From positions 8,448,075 to 8,512,074 of the forward strand of contig OZ004587.1 in assembly GCA_963924555.1 (NCBI GenBank): a stretch of 64,000 nt of DNA, read 5' to 3'. How positions within the stretch are numbered: the stretch's first letter is position 1; each line of letters starts with the position of its first letter. This DNA comes from Crambe crambe (Eukaryota; Porifera; Demospongiae; Poecilosclerida; Crambeidae). The translations under genes were made by a program, and so were the position numbers. The notes beneath the pieces are model-generated. The model was not told the DNA's origin, searched no databases, and saw only the letters and a program-made list of their open reading frames with translations. Below are positions 33,340-45,553 of this stretch, in pieces.

Positions 33340-34615
33340 ATCTAAAGTTGATTGTGTGAGTGTCTAACTAGTTCTCCTGTTACTGACGCTGGTGGTACTG
33401 CTGGTACTGATACCACTGGAGGTGATGGTGGAGGGACTGTATTTGGGTTGATTGGGACCCTCTGTTCTGGTGTACAGGGAGACTTTGCTGTGGTCAGGGT
33501 CAGTAGTGTCTGGCTGGTGTACGATGGACAAAAAAGAACAAAGAGGCATATCAGAGAAGTTGTAGGCAACTATATATGTAGATCTTGACAATGGAAGAGT
33601 CATGTTGATTTAATAGCTAAGAATACTTTCAACTTACCACTTGAACTGTTCCTTTGCAAGGGACCTGATAACCTCTTTTCCTAATTCTTGATAATCAACT
33701 TGTCCCTACGTACGTAATAGCGTAATTCGCCATTTATCTAATATCGACCAGCTATACTGAGCAAGAATACTAACACATTACACGGATTGACACTAGTAGA
33801 TTACAATGATCAACAAAAGTGGGCGGAGACCGCGCCCTACCCGCCAAATTGTTTGCAAAGAAGCTGTGACAAAGCTGGTAAGTTTCTGGCTTGCTAGGCC
33901 GTTCTATCTAGCGCTTTAGCTATAAACAGTGTTGCCAAAGGTTAGAAATTTTTTTTCTGCAGAGCTATGGTCCGTGGGAGAAAAATCAGAAGACCTAGAG
34001 TTCCAAATCTACAAATACTTCTAGAATACCGAGTTTGAAATCCAGTTGATAATTGGCAACTTACGCTACACCACAAAAGCTATTAGTCCCATATCCTTAT
34101 ATTATTTGTTAAAGATTTTTTCAAGTTAAAAGTGGTCAGTGACATTTATTATAGCATACTGTCTCTGATCGAATAGCTAAGAACACTCTCTCTCAACTCA
34201 CCACTTCAGTTATATTATAGCATACTGTCTCTCGGTCCATTCTCAGTGATCATATTCTGTAGATGGATTAGCAAGTGAGGAGCTGGGAGAGGAAAATAAG
34301 GCAGCTGCAATCAGTTGGTGGGAAAGAGTGAAGACAAGCAGCATAGGCCATGGCATCTGTGCTTCCTACGGCCCTGAACTCAAAACAGTACTGATAAAAT
34401 AATATGCAGATTAGTTTGATTTCAGTGTGAATGGGCTGAAAAAAATAAATAAAAAAATAGGTGTACACATGTACTATGTTGTATGCAATGAAAAGAACCA
34501 TTATGTATGTGGATGGGACCATTAGTGGAAGAGATTCCAACCCTCATAATTATACCAACTTCTTTTTTGACCTCCACTAAGCATAAGTTGTGACATTATG
34601 CATAAAGTCTGCTGC
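33340..34615 (-). pseudogene. First part of tail B (ATOS-like fragment and flanks)
   Basis: The block is homologous to 16400-17515. It has the same minus-strand Pro-rich fragment (VPPPSPPVVSVPAVPP), a deletion of about 190 bases relative to copy A, and the 33720 MITE insertion. No intact gene is seen. Confidence 0.5.
33720..34066. mobile_element. 347-bp MITE with TA target duplication
   Basis: The ends GCGTAATTCGCCATTTATC and its imperfect complement at GATAATTGGCAACTTACGC are inverted. TA flanks both sides. Tail A has the uninterrupted site at about 16962 (ACGTAATACACC), so the insertion and its ends are directly shown by the paralogue. TA targeting suggests a Tc1/mariner-type source. Confidence 0.8.
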
Positions 34616-36440
34616 AACCAAGTAAATGTGGTAACAACATTTAACTCAGGATCAACTGGGCTCCTGGAATCACGAGCCCACTTATCAAATTCTTCATAGA
34701 CACATCAATTCTATAAAACAGACAAAAAACTGGTTTGGCACACCATATAGACCTACTTAATAGTTTGTGAACTAAAGTTTGGAGATGGACATTAGTACTA
34801 CAGTTCTCTATATCATCTCTGTCAAATTCACAATAAATTTGATATGACTAAGCTAACTTCAATTCATAGTAGATCTCTAAAACATTCTCTCCCAGCAGGA
34901 TTAGGAACTGGCGCTTCCTTTTCTAACTGATAGCAGATTGTCTACCTTGGCTTCATAATCAGAGGCCTATTGTGAACAGTGACAATAATCATCGCACTCA
35001 CATAAGGTCATTAATAGACTTACGGCACTAGTGGTGGGTACTTGCTCCGTAGGAACCAGAACCTTTGGAGCGGTCACCTTTCTGCTCTTTCTTCTGTTAT
35101 TGCGGTACCTCTGGGTGAACTGTGCATTGAAGGTGTGCTGTAACAATTTCATGCAATTTAATTACTGTGGTTTATCCTGATTTCTGATACACATACCCAG
35201 TACTTGGTGCAATACGGGGTGCTTAGTACTGGATACTTATCACAGAAGGCCTACGATACTCTTCATGAGTAGGGTACGGCAAAATAGCCACACTTTCCCT
35301 TATGAATGCCACCCTGTGAAGATGTTCTCCCAGCTTCCCCTCATTGATGGCACCTTGTACCACCCTTGAGAAAGTTACTGGAAGTTTGATGTTCTTGATA
35401 TTGAAAGCCTATGGTGATAGTGCCTGATTGAAACAGCAGATTGCATGCACTAGAATGTAAATCAGTTACCTTCTCATCACCCAACCTTACAATATCTGCT
35501 GTGCTAAACTGACTGGCATGACACCTCAATTTCACATGGTGCTAAAAGTAAGTACCCGAAAGAACAAGTCATGAGTTTCTAAAGAACCTCTCTTGAATCT
35601 AAATGCTTTTTTTCTATTATTGATGGTGACAAGGTTGCTACATACATGCACGTGACGTATGCATGCATAACGATAATGAGCAGATTTCCTTGAGTAATGT
35701 AAGAGGACACCAGTCAGTACATCCACACAGCAAGAGAGACTCATTTCTTTTGTCATTCGAGAAAATCTTCTTAGAAAGATAAGCCCTACAACCTCTCCAT
35801 TTGTTAGTCCTAAACCATCTTTATTTCAAGGACTATAATTATTTGAAATACATATGAAAATGACATTTGATACGAGGTTTTACCACCATTTCAAGAAACC
35901 TACCTGGCAATCAATCTTGTGACCATATGAATGAAGTACTGGTGTGGCAATGTCAAAAAAAAAAAATTCCATGAGATCTATTCTACCTTTATTCTGTAAA
36001 TAATGATAAACTTTCAATACTCACCATAGTAATATTGTTACCTGAAGATGCTTGAGGAAGGTACATGCAACGTCACACGGGATACATGTTGCTGACAACT
36101 CTTCCCAATACATACACAATATACGAATATCTAATCGTAAAAATTAATGTATCATGGTCATTCCTAACCTTTCTCCATGACACACAGACAATAGAAACTC
36201 ATGCCTGTAAACAACTCCAATGACGCCAGTTTCATCTAACCCTTTATAACAAGACTTTGACCTCAGTGCATCTAAATCTGCCAAAAATTTCTAGGGACCT
36301 ACAAAGAGACGAGATCAGAATATTATAACACCATGCTAACACCATATAAACCTTTGCCAATGGACACACTAATAGCTCCATCACTTTCAACACATTTATC
36401 AACCCTGGTCTGTTCATGTAGAGTTGGACACACACTTACT
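34616..36440 (-). CDS. Unidentified minus-strand gene, several exons
   Basis: Coding-like exons on the minus strand are about 36440-36350 (PGLINVLKVMELLVCPLAK), 36300-36240 (SLEIFGRFRCTEVKVLL), 35543-35470 (HHVKLRCHASQFSTADIVRL), 35405-35250 (NIKNIKLPVTFSRVV ... FIRESVAILPYPTHEEY), 35150-35020 (FNAQFTQRYRNNRRKSRK) and 34705-34616 (EEFDKWARDSRSPVDPELNV). I do not recognise the family and cannot fix all splice sites. The segment is absent from tail A, so it arrived with the 34.6-41.9 kb insertion. Confidence 0.4.
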
Positions 36441-36456
36441 TCCAGCAGCCTTATTT
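36439..36456. repeat. 18-bp direct repeat, left of the P-like transposon
   Basis: CTTCCAGCAGCCTTATTT is repeated exactly at 41371-41388, bracketing 4.9 kb that contains both transposon genes. It may be a target duplication or a duplicated exon end. Confidence 0.7.
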
Positions 36457-36529
36457 TGAAATTAATTAGGCGCGTTTCGCTATTAACTCGGTAGTGCAGG
36501 AAATTAACCCCCTACTCACCGTATAACCA

Positions 36530-37887
36530 ATGGCGCGTAAGGCGCGGGACCGGCAGCAGGACTTGCAGCAAGCTAGAGAACTGGATTCGTGGATGCTAAA
36601 GTCCCTCTGTTCAGTAGGTATGATAGCATGATAGCTATAGGCTAGCTATAATTAGCCTAATAGCTAAGTAACCGCCTGACTTGTTCAAGGTATGTTCAAG
36701 GACTGTGGTTTTTATACTGTCAGCGTTTTTGAGAGTCTTGTTGGGTTTCAAACACATGTATCTATGTTTAAATTTGCTGTATGATTGAATTAGTGCAATA
36801 CAAGGGTTACATTCTTTCCAAACCTCTGAGCTTATTATTATTATTTCTAGCTAGCTAGATATTGTGCCAAAATTAGAATGCAATACAAGCTAGGTACCTA
36901 ATAGTAAATAATTTAATCTTATAGATCATGGCAGCCAGTACCCCAATGATTGAAAGGGTCATTAAAGCAGCTGGGAAGAATGAAATAATGTCCCTTTTAA
37001 TTGCAAGTAGCAACAAAAAAGTTGTGGACAAATTATTTTGTGAATTAATTTCTGCTATCAAGACATGTATAATGGAGTTGGGAAGAGTAAGTATGGCACA
37101 TGCAAGAGAAAGGGCTATAAAAAAATTTCATCAGCTCAGACTGAACACGCTACCTGAAATATGGAACAAAAGCTTAGCTGAGCTTGAAATTACAAGCACT
37201 CCAGTGTTACTTCAATCAATTAACAGACTAATTTTTAATGAAATCCTAACTGAACATTTTTCCACTAATCATGCATCATCGGCTATGTCATCAAGACCAT
37301 TATCAGTGCATATGTCTTCAGAAGAAGAAAATGCTATTAGATATGCAAATGGATTTGTCACAATGCGATTGAAGAAAATTTACGAACAGGAACATACCAA
37401 CAAAGCCAGGCAGTTTGTAGAATGCCTCGCTAACATGTCAGTTGAGGGTGATGGAAGTAATTTTTATGAATATACTAAAATTTGGATAAGTACTATAAAC
37501 CGAGGTGGCCTATTTGAAATCAATGACAGCTGTTTCCTCTTTTTTCGTGCTCTTGAGCTTAAAGTACAAGAGTGTCTTCCTCATCATCTAAAAGGTGGAA
37601 CCATGTCAAAGGAGCAACTTTTCACCCTCATCATGGATGATGAAGATGTCAATTTTCTCTGGTCAATGCTTTCCATAAACATCGATTCCAAGTATTCTGA
37701 TGATCTTTTACGCACAATAGTGGAAAAGTGGGTCACTCTTAGAGGATTCACCATAACATCTTCTTGGTTACAAGAATATAAGGATATTAAAGCAAAGCAA
37801 GTAAGTAAGAAAAAAGCATTGAGAAAGGAATTAGCCAAAAAAAAGTCCAAGAAAGGATCAACAGACTTGGACTCCAGTGATGATTAA
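36530..37887 (+). CDS. Companion gene of the P-element-like transposon, unknown function
   Basis: Exon 1 36530-36613 (MARKARDRQQDLQQARELDS) splices in phase 0 (TCA|GTAGGT) to exon 2 36925-37887, giving about 348 residues. It starts basic and helical and ends with a Lys-rich, then Asp/Ser tail (KKKSKKGSTDLDSSDD). I see no catalytic motif and do not recognise the family. It converges tail-to-tail with the transposase, 46 bases apart, between the 18-bp direct repeats. I infer that it travels with the element. An alternative is a captured host gene. Confidence 0.6.
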
Positions 37888-37933
37888 CAAAATATGTATT
37901 GTAGCTAGCTATATCAGTCATTCATTATCTTGA

Positions 37934-38248
37934 TTATTCAACCTTTTTTGCTTGTCTTCGTCTCTTTGGAAGAGGTGTATCATCAATCACCTCCTTGTTG
38001 TGCAAGAGCCGTCTTTTCCGACTACTATTACCTCTAACAGGTAGCAGAGAAACAGATCCTTGTACTCTTAGAGATTGAGTAGACTCAAGGCATGCCTGTA
38101 CAGATGGATTTTCAGAGCAGCCACCTCTTCCACGAACTTGGCCAAAGAAATTCTCTAAGGGGTCTTGTGAAAAACATTCACTGAGAATATACTTCTCTGG
38201 ATATCCAGGAAGAGAGAGCAGATATTTAGATACTTCAACGAATGATTT

Positions 38249-38325
<77 letters not shown>

Positions 38326-40641
38326 TGTGTATGCATGCATGCTATCTGCAAAATGTACCTGTTATTCGTAGGCCTTCTAGAGTTTCTGTGCTGAGACACA
38401 TAGTTGCTTTGTAACCATCTGATACTTCAGAATTAGACTCAATGCTATCTTCCCATTCCTTCAAGTAGTCCAGAAAATCCTCCTTGAGCCACTACAAAAA
38501 TACCACTTTGCCATCCATTAATTACAATATTAAATTGCAGTACAGTACCTTAAATCTCTCGTCTGAAGTGTCAGTATAAGGTTTTAAATTTGGTTTCCTC
38601 CTCTTGATGTACTCCAGTTTGTTCCGACCATTTAAACAATCAAATAATTTGTCAAATATGCGCACAAAGCGCTCAGTCTCAGATGTCTTTGGATCACCAT
38701 AGAATTTAAGTGCATTCCCAACACTCTCACTCAATACCTACAATTAGAATTCACTCATTGTATTCTACACCCTATTTAAACATTTGTAGCTTATACCTGC
38801 ACAGCAAGATCCACCCGCATCCTTGAGTATGACGTGAGTTTGATATGCTCTAGTGACAGCTTTGGCAATAGATATAGGCCATGTGATCTGTTCCCCATTG
38901 CAATCTTTGCATGATACAGCTTACACAGGTGTTGCCAACTGATTTCCTTCCCATTGATCTAAAAATTATGCATGTGATTTACTTGCACTATATTGCTAAC
39001 TGCTTTCTTACCCACAGGTTGCGTGTATTGCCATGGCCTGAAGAGTGAGACCAGCAATTTCTTGTCGTTTTGAGCAAGTGAGGTACATCAGACATGAAAT
39101 AAACATATCTCTCATCGGAGGCATATGGATTCTTGGTTTTATAACACAAGCCATCATCTTTGTCACTCTGGTGCATGCGAAAGAATTTTCTGTTCGGTGA
39201 TGCACCGTCAGCAGTCACTACGATTACTTTAAATCCACATTTTTCAAGTCTTTCAATAGCTTCCCATACTATCAAAAAAAGGTAATCACTTTTGATTGTA
39301 GTGGTTGCAAAAGTTGCATATGGGAAATGTAGGTGGAAAAAAATGCCACGAATCATTAGTGTCAGTACATGGGTAGCAACATGTGGTGTTTTTTCATTAC
39401 CAATATCTCTCTCCAATTGATCAAGATGATCACCAATATCTCCCATGTTGACAAAACCTATCACTTTCGTCTGATGTTTGTTGTACACGAGGCTTTCCTT
39501 CACCTTCATCTCATTCAAAACCAATGTCACATGTCTCTTCCAATCAGGTAATTCGGATAATTTTGCCTCTTCCTCCAACATTTGGTCAACTTCTTCAGAA
39601 AATCCTGGTGCACTCTTGATATAATGAGTGTAGTCACGCAAGGTTCTTTCCGATGGAAGCTTGACCATGCCTGATGTTCGTAATGCATGATATGCTGCTG
39701 TGGATAGGAATTTCAGATTGAGGCACCATCTCACCATCATCGGGTGCCAACGCATCTGACGAGAATTCGTCAATCTGGCCACCTTCAATTGTTCTTCCCA
39801 AAATAGCCTGCGAAATGATCCTTTCGGATAGATATCATCAATTTTGTGTTTATTTTCTTCCATTATATTGTGGAGGTCAGAGTGTAATTCTTGATCCACA
39901 ATAACACTATTTCTTTCATACGATTGTTTTATTTTCTTTCTTAGCCTCTTGAGATTGTATTTTGAATTACTAGCTTTAGATTGAAGATTTTTCAACTTTT
40001 TCAACTTTTCTGCTGAACTAAGGTAACGATTGTTGCAATATTTAGATTTTGTTTTCTTTTTTTTTTAAGAATCGACTATACATCGATCTTAAATTTGATC
40101 GGAATTTCTGACAAATATTGCATTTACCATCACCCACAATTAATGTACAATCTGTAGTTCGAACTGTTGAGTTAAATACTTTACCGTTATACCAAACAGA
40201 GAACTCTTGAATCACCTCTGCTACCAGCGATCCGGCACTTGTTCTTATTTTGCCTTCATAAGTTGGGGACAAGATCATATCAATGAATTTCTTGTCTGGA
40301 TTTCCTGGGCATAATTTTGAATTACTGAGAATGTGTGTAACATTTACTATTAATTCTTTTTTGTTGAGAAGCTTGGGTAGTGCCAACATTGTGTGGTTGA
40401 TTTGTTGTCCATGAATGCATATCTCCCATGAAAAATCATTATGAATCGTGAGCTCATATGCATTGGATGATTTGCAACGAAAAGACATACTACCTTTCGA
40501 TTGATCAGTTAAATCAACCCATCCATCTATATCTTCCCTTACTGCCAGGTATAATTGGTTCATGTCTAATTGTGCCCTCTTAGCAGCCTGTTTCTTCCTC
40601 TCTCCATTCTTGAAATAAGTAAATCTTTTCTTCCGAGGCAT
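37934..40641 (-). pseudogene. P-element/THAP9-like transposase, probably inactive
   Basis: Exons run from 40641 (MPRKKRFTYFKNGERKKQ) to 39012, then 38958-38797, 38737-38549, 38491-38359 and 38250-37934 (stop TAA). RNase-H-fold blocks characteristic of P-element/THAP9 transposases are present: VTADGASPN, SDVPHLLKTTRN, INGKEISWQH, LPKLSLEHIKL and FSQDPLENFFG (catalytic Glu). No N-terminal THAP zinc finger is seen. Two defects stand out. One is a one-base excess in an A10 run (plus strand 40057-40066), which shifts frame between the first open frame and the rest. The other is Asn instead of the usual Asp in the L.DEMK motif (NEMKVKE, codon 39513-39515). Confidence 0.75.
38251..38321. repeat. (GT)n(GA)n microsatellite overlapping a splice acceptor
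   Basis: On the minus strand the (CA)n run ends in CACACAG directly before the last transposase exon. The repeat itself therefore provides the acceptor. Confidence 0.85.
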
Positions 40642-40678
40642 TCTGCATGCATGTTACAGTACCATGTCAGCTAGTGCT

Positions 40679-40710
40679 ACACTTTGTGATATATATTCAT
40701 CACAAAGTGT
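40679..40710. promoter_or_regulatory. Perfect palindrome upstream of the transposase
   Basis: ACACTTTGTGAT, eight bases, then ATCACAAAGTGT lies 38 bases before the transposase start codon. It could be a protein-binding site or a stem. No function can be assigned. The stretch from 40711 to 41370 shows no other convincing gene. Confidence 0.45.
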
Positions 40711-41370
40711 ATAGCTATTAATTTGGTTTGGGAATGTGGGACTCAATATTCAATATTATGCCTTAAGCTATAGAGCTATAGTGTAGCTAGCTGTAACTTT
40801 ATCCCTGCATAAGTCGGATGCTAAACAGCTTGCATTCAGCAAAATAGCACATTTAGTTACTTTAATAGGTAAGCAATTGCTACTAATCAGAAAACAAGTC
40901 CTATCCTTTAACACACAGTTGCTTATGGTACACAAAATTGAGCCTTTGAATTACAAAGATGAGGGCAGTAGATATAAACTATTCATTATCTAATTCTAGT
41001 GACAATGGATTTAGTTGCACATTTGGTAGCTTTACATTATCCACTATATGCTAACTCTGCATTATATAGCACTTACTTGCAAATGGTACACAAGATAGAT
41101 TCAGGCAAGGAGCTGAAAGTGTTTCTTATAAATTTCTCCCCTAAAGAGATTTGAACGAATTCTGTTTGGGCTAAACTGCAGTACCGTTCTCGCGGCTTGT
41201 TTTACAATAGTCGCAAAGATTTTCTGATATGTTTGCGGTCCTTTGTACTCGGGAAGACAGTAACTCATGCGCGTAACTAAGGTGAAACGAGCCTGTACTT
41301 CAATAATTATACTAGCCCTACGGGCGCACGTGACCCCGTTTCCAATCCCGGTACGGCTCATATATCTATG

Positions 41371-41388
41371 CTTCCAGCAGCCTTATTT
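41371..41388. repeat. 18-bp direct repeat, right of the P-like transposon
   Basis: An exact second copy of CTTCCAGCAGCCTTATTT. Inward sequences at the two ends show only weak inverted similarity. Confidence 0.7.
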
Positions 41389-41700
41389 CGGCAGAGTCCA
41401 AAATTACCATTAACAGAGTGGACCATTCTACGTTAATGATTTAGACCCCTTCAGTATCATAAATGGAGTGTCAAGTTCACCTGTGGGTATGCTGGACACT
41501 TTGTTCCATCATTGTTTCTGTCCAGCATCAGTGACTTCAAGTGACTAGTTCATTCTTAGCATATCTACAAGGAGCACTGAGAATGTTAAATTTGGATACC
41601 TGTACTCATCAAAACTGTCCATGATCACAAAATGTAATTACGCTTCTTTGCCTATAACAAGCATATTAATATTGAACCAGTTAACCTAACTTGTATATAC

Positions 41701-41877
41701 CTGAAAAAGCCTTTCTTTCCTTGCTTGGTGAGATCCTTGACCAGCACTATCAGGTTCTTCATTAAGCAGAATGCTATCATTGTCTGGGCATGACTCCACA
41801 GCAGGTAGTGGATCGTCATTCTGACTTGGTGTATTATCGAGTAGCTTGATAAGTACTCTTCCTCTTCTCTGGAACAT
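41701..41877 (-). CDS. Short minus-strand exon starting MFQRRGRVLIKLLD
   Basis: The 59-codon open exon has an ATG at 41877 and a donor CAG|GTATAT, phase 0. It is acidic (PAVESCPDNDSILLNEEPDS). It may be the first exon of the unidentified gene at 34616-36440, with the transposon inserted between. I do not recognise it. Confidence 0.35.
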
Positions 41878-44183
41878 AATTCACTCGAATTCTGCCAGGC
41901 TCCTGATCATCAATCCTGTAGGGATCCAGCTATCTAGCCCAGGCCACGTGGGTAAGCGTAACTATGGTGATGAATAGATGCGTAATAATCACACCCCTTG
42001 CTTAGTCAGCACAGGTGTGCATTATTATGAATAACAAATAACTGACCATGCAATTCGATTTCTGATCTCGTTTTCCATCTCGAATATAGCAGAAACTTTG
42101 CCCCGAATCCAAGCCAGATCCAGATTCAAAGGGCGTGATCTTTCTTCTAAAGCAGTCATCCAACCAATGAACCTCGGAAGGCAGGAAGGAAAACCTCCCT
42201 CCCTCTCCCTCCTGAGCACTCCCCACAGCATGGGCCCGACAACACTCCCCTCAGATTGCTCAGACCAACTGCCCTTAGGCCTACTCCACTGGCTTTGAAG
42301 ATGGCAACCTGGTCCCGCTGCCAGAAGGCCGCGCCAGTGGCACCATAGGAGCCTGTTTTTTCACCTTTCCATGTGAGTACTACACATCCTATGTATACAT
42401 TAACTCCTTCTTTACTATCGATATAGCATTTTTCACTAGCATTATAGCAGAATAACCCTTTCTTGTTGTCCCTATGGTTGGCCTGAAAAGTATTTCTATT
42501 CTCATCCTCTTTGCACACTGAACAGGACTGTTAGGGAGAATTATGAGGGTTGAAGCTTGGCTTGGACAAATCAACTCTCGATGCAATCAAAGTTTGAGAA
42601 GTTCTTACTAAATCGCTCGATTTAGCAACCCCATCATGGAAGGCACTGGTGAAGGCCTTGAAGACACCCTCTGTGGACTTTTCTCATTGAAAGCAAGTAT
42701 ATTTCATTGAAACACCCCTAAACCATTCCTTGTAAAGTTCATCCATTAGTTTCTATAGTTTGTTTTAAAAGATTTTTTTTCTTGACCAATACAATTTGCT
42801 TTTATTCACCAAAAGTTTTGACAGTTGATCAAATGAAGTGCTTCCCAATGCTCCACATGATTGAAGCGAGCTGAAAGGTCAGGATCATGACAATTGAACA
42901 GCAGCAAGAGCAAAGAGCATGAAGACATCCATAGAACCAATGCTATAAAATAAGAAAGAAGAATTGTTTTATTTTAAGCAAGCACTATTATCAGCATTGC
43001 AATCACAAAAGGCATCCTTAATTTGTAAGGTATTATTAACAACTCTTGACTGATAAACATGCACCCATGCACCTTTACACTCGATCCCACCACTTCAACC
43101 CCCACAATAATAAGGACGTCATAATTATGACAGGGTTATTCAAGATCACTATACTCTATGACATGTGTTTCACCATTGTGTCACCTGTAAGGTGTGCATC
43201 ATTTGAAGTAACGGGGATTATTTCAAAACATGTAATTACTGGTGATTATAACAGGGGTCATGACTCACAAATTCTGGCGGCATTCTAATGGAGTGCATGT
43301 TCTTGACAGAGCTGAGCATTTGTTTGACACACTTTGAAGGCTGGACCAAACCTGAGCCACAAATGACAATCACTGGTCTACAGACTCTCGACTGCCACGA
43401 CTTTCACTGTCCACATATCAGTGTCTGCCACAATACCCACACCATGGTCCACTGACTCGTCTATTATGGAATACTGTGAAAGAGAGAAATAAAACGATAA
43501 TTAATTATTGAAATTTAGAAAGTTCCTGCTCTCCAATCACTTGTCATAAAGGCCTACCTTGACAGCATGAGGTAGGTCCTTGTAGAGTTTGTCCTGGAAA
43601 CTCTGACCTGCACTTTCGGTGGTCCCATGTAGGACAAAGTCTGGTAAATAATGAGGAGAAACCCTGAGGCAAAGAGAATTTATATTATGGATGATACACT
43701 ATAATTCCACTACAGTGGAGCCTCTGATATATAAAGGACACTACAAAAGAGGACAAACCTTTCAACAAAAAGACCATTGTATGCAAACTACATACAAAAT
43801 AACCTCCAAAAGAGGACAACTTCTCTACAAAGGACAAAAGGATGGGTCCCAAGTGTGTCCATTATTAGGAGGTTTCACTATAACATAATTCTTTAGGAAA
43901 CTTGTCCCACAAAGAGAGAGCCAATACTACTGCTGGTACTGATGGCTCTGGTGGTGATGGTGGAGGGACTGTACCATGAAGAGCCAAGTTGTGTGGGCGG
44001 GAGAGGGTTTTCTGACGTAGGAATGTCTGTGTGAGAGGGGGCATATCTGAGAAGTTGTAGGTGACTATGTAGATCTTGACCACCATGTGGTTAGGATTAA
44101 ATTGTAGGAACACACTTTACAATGGGGACAGTATTGTATAAGACCCCTGACACTTAATCCTCAGCTTAAGAGACATTCCTTAC

Positions 44184-44345
44184 CAGATAGGGTGAGGTTC
44201 CTCCATGATTATCATCCAGACTATAGAATGCAGCATTGACAGGCAAGACAAGATGAGGGGAACAAAAGGACCCACTAGCCGCCACCTCCACAGTGAAACC
44301 CTCAACCTGTCCACATGGCTCAAGACGTCCATTCAACACTGACTC
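44184..44345 (-). CDS. ATOS-like exon, tail B copy 1
   Basis: Intact 162-base exon with acceptor TGATGCAG and donor GTAAGG. It reads SVLNGRLEPCGQVEGF ... SLDDNHGGTSPYL. It retains the SPYL ending that copy A (SPSL) has lost. Confidence 0.6.
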
Positions 44346-45391
44346 CTGCATCATTAATGATCATCCTAAACTATATTCTAAATAACCCCCACCTTCACTG
44401 CATTGAAATCTAGTATACTAAGGTGTGCGTTATTTGTGAATAACAAATACTTGCCTCAAAAGTTCCAAGCAGACATAGACTAGGGACAAACACAGGAGCT
44501 GAGTTACAGCGCTGTGGGGGGACTCTCGTCCGTGGTCTCTGTAATGAATAATCTTATGGTTTCACAGTACTGAATTGATCTCCATGACTGACCCACTGAC
44601 CCAATGAGTGAGAGTGACTTACCTTGCATGCAAGTAATAGCACAGGATCTGCGTTTCCTTGAGGGCACACACCCTATACACAAGCTGAAATGGGAGAGGA
44701 GTCAAGGAGGAATGACAGGCAGTCCCTCCTACTTCCTGTCATGAGCGTATCTGAGAGGAGAGCAGATTGCTTGGAGCAGCAATTGTGGAGAAGAGGGCAC
44801 AGAGGAGAGGAGCTCTACAAGAAACAAGAACTGTATTCAACTGTGATCCATTAACAAGGATCTTTAGTGTCCAATATCATTAATAAAAGACACTGAAAGA
44901 TATCACTAGCTGGAGTCTTCCTGGCACACCTTTAGCCCCCTACTGATATTGATGGAAAATCATTTTGAAATTCATCATTCCCTATTAATGCTCACCCATG
45001 CAACATTTCAACAACAAAGTTGGTGGTCATCATGATGGTCAAACTTCCTTCACCTGACCTCTGACCTCAATGCACAAAGGAAGACCTAGGCTCCATAAAG
45101 AGCAGATAAGAGATGGCAGAGTCTGTAAAGACAGTTCGAGGTACAAAATATATTACAGTGCAGTCATGACTTGATTTTAGTGTATCACAGATGTGTTATC
45201 CTAGCAGCTATGCCCAGAGGTCAAAGGTATATGGGGTATTAAAGGCCTCCTAAGTATGTGGTATAGTTTTAACCATAGGTCATGTCAAGTCTTCCGGTAC
45301 TAAGTACGAAACCTCTCAAAGAGAGCTCTCTTTTGAGGGGTAGTATGATGAGAAATGGACGTATATATCAACCTTAAGAGACATTCCTTAC

Positions 45392-45553
45392 CAGATAGGG
45401 TGAGGTTCCTCCATGATTATCATCCAGACTATAGAATGCAGCATTGACAGGCAAGACAAGACGATGAGGACAAATGGACCCACTAGCTGCCACCTCCACA
45501 GTGAAACCCTCAACCTGTCCACATGGCTCAAGACGTCCATTCAACACTGACTC
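45392..45553 (-). CDS. ATOS-like exon, tail B copy 2
   Basis: Another intact 162-base copy in tandem with the one at 44184. Its acceptor has become GATGAAG rather than TGCAG. Confidence 0.6.

Noticed and set aside
41101..41361. 86-codon minus-strand open frame at the right end of the P-like transposon
   Set aside because: No splice context, no family resemblance and low complexity of support. Probably chance.
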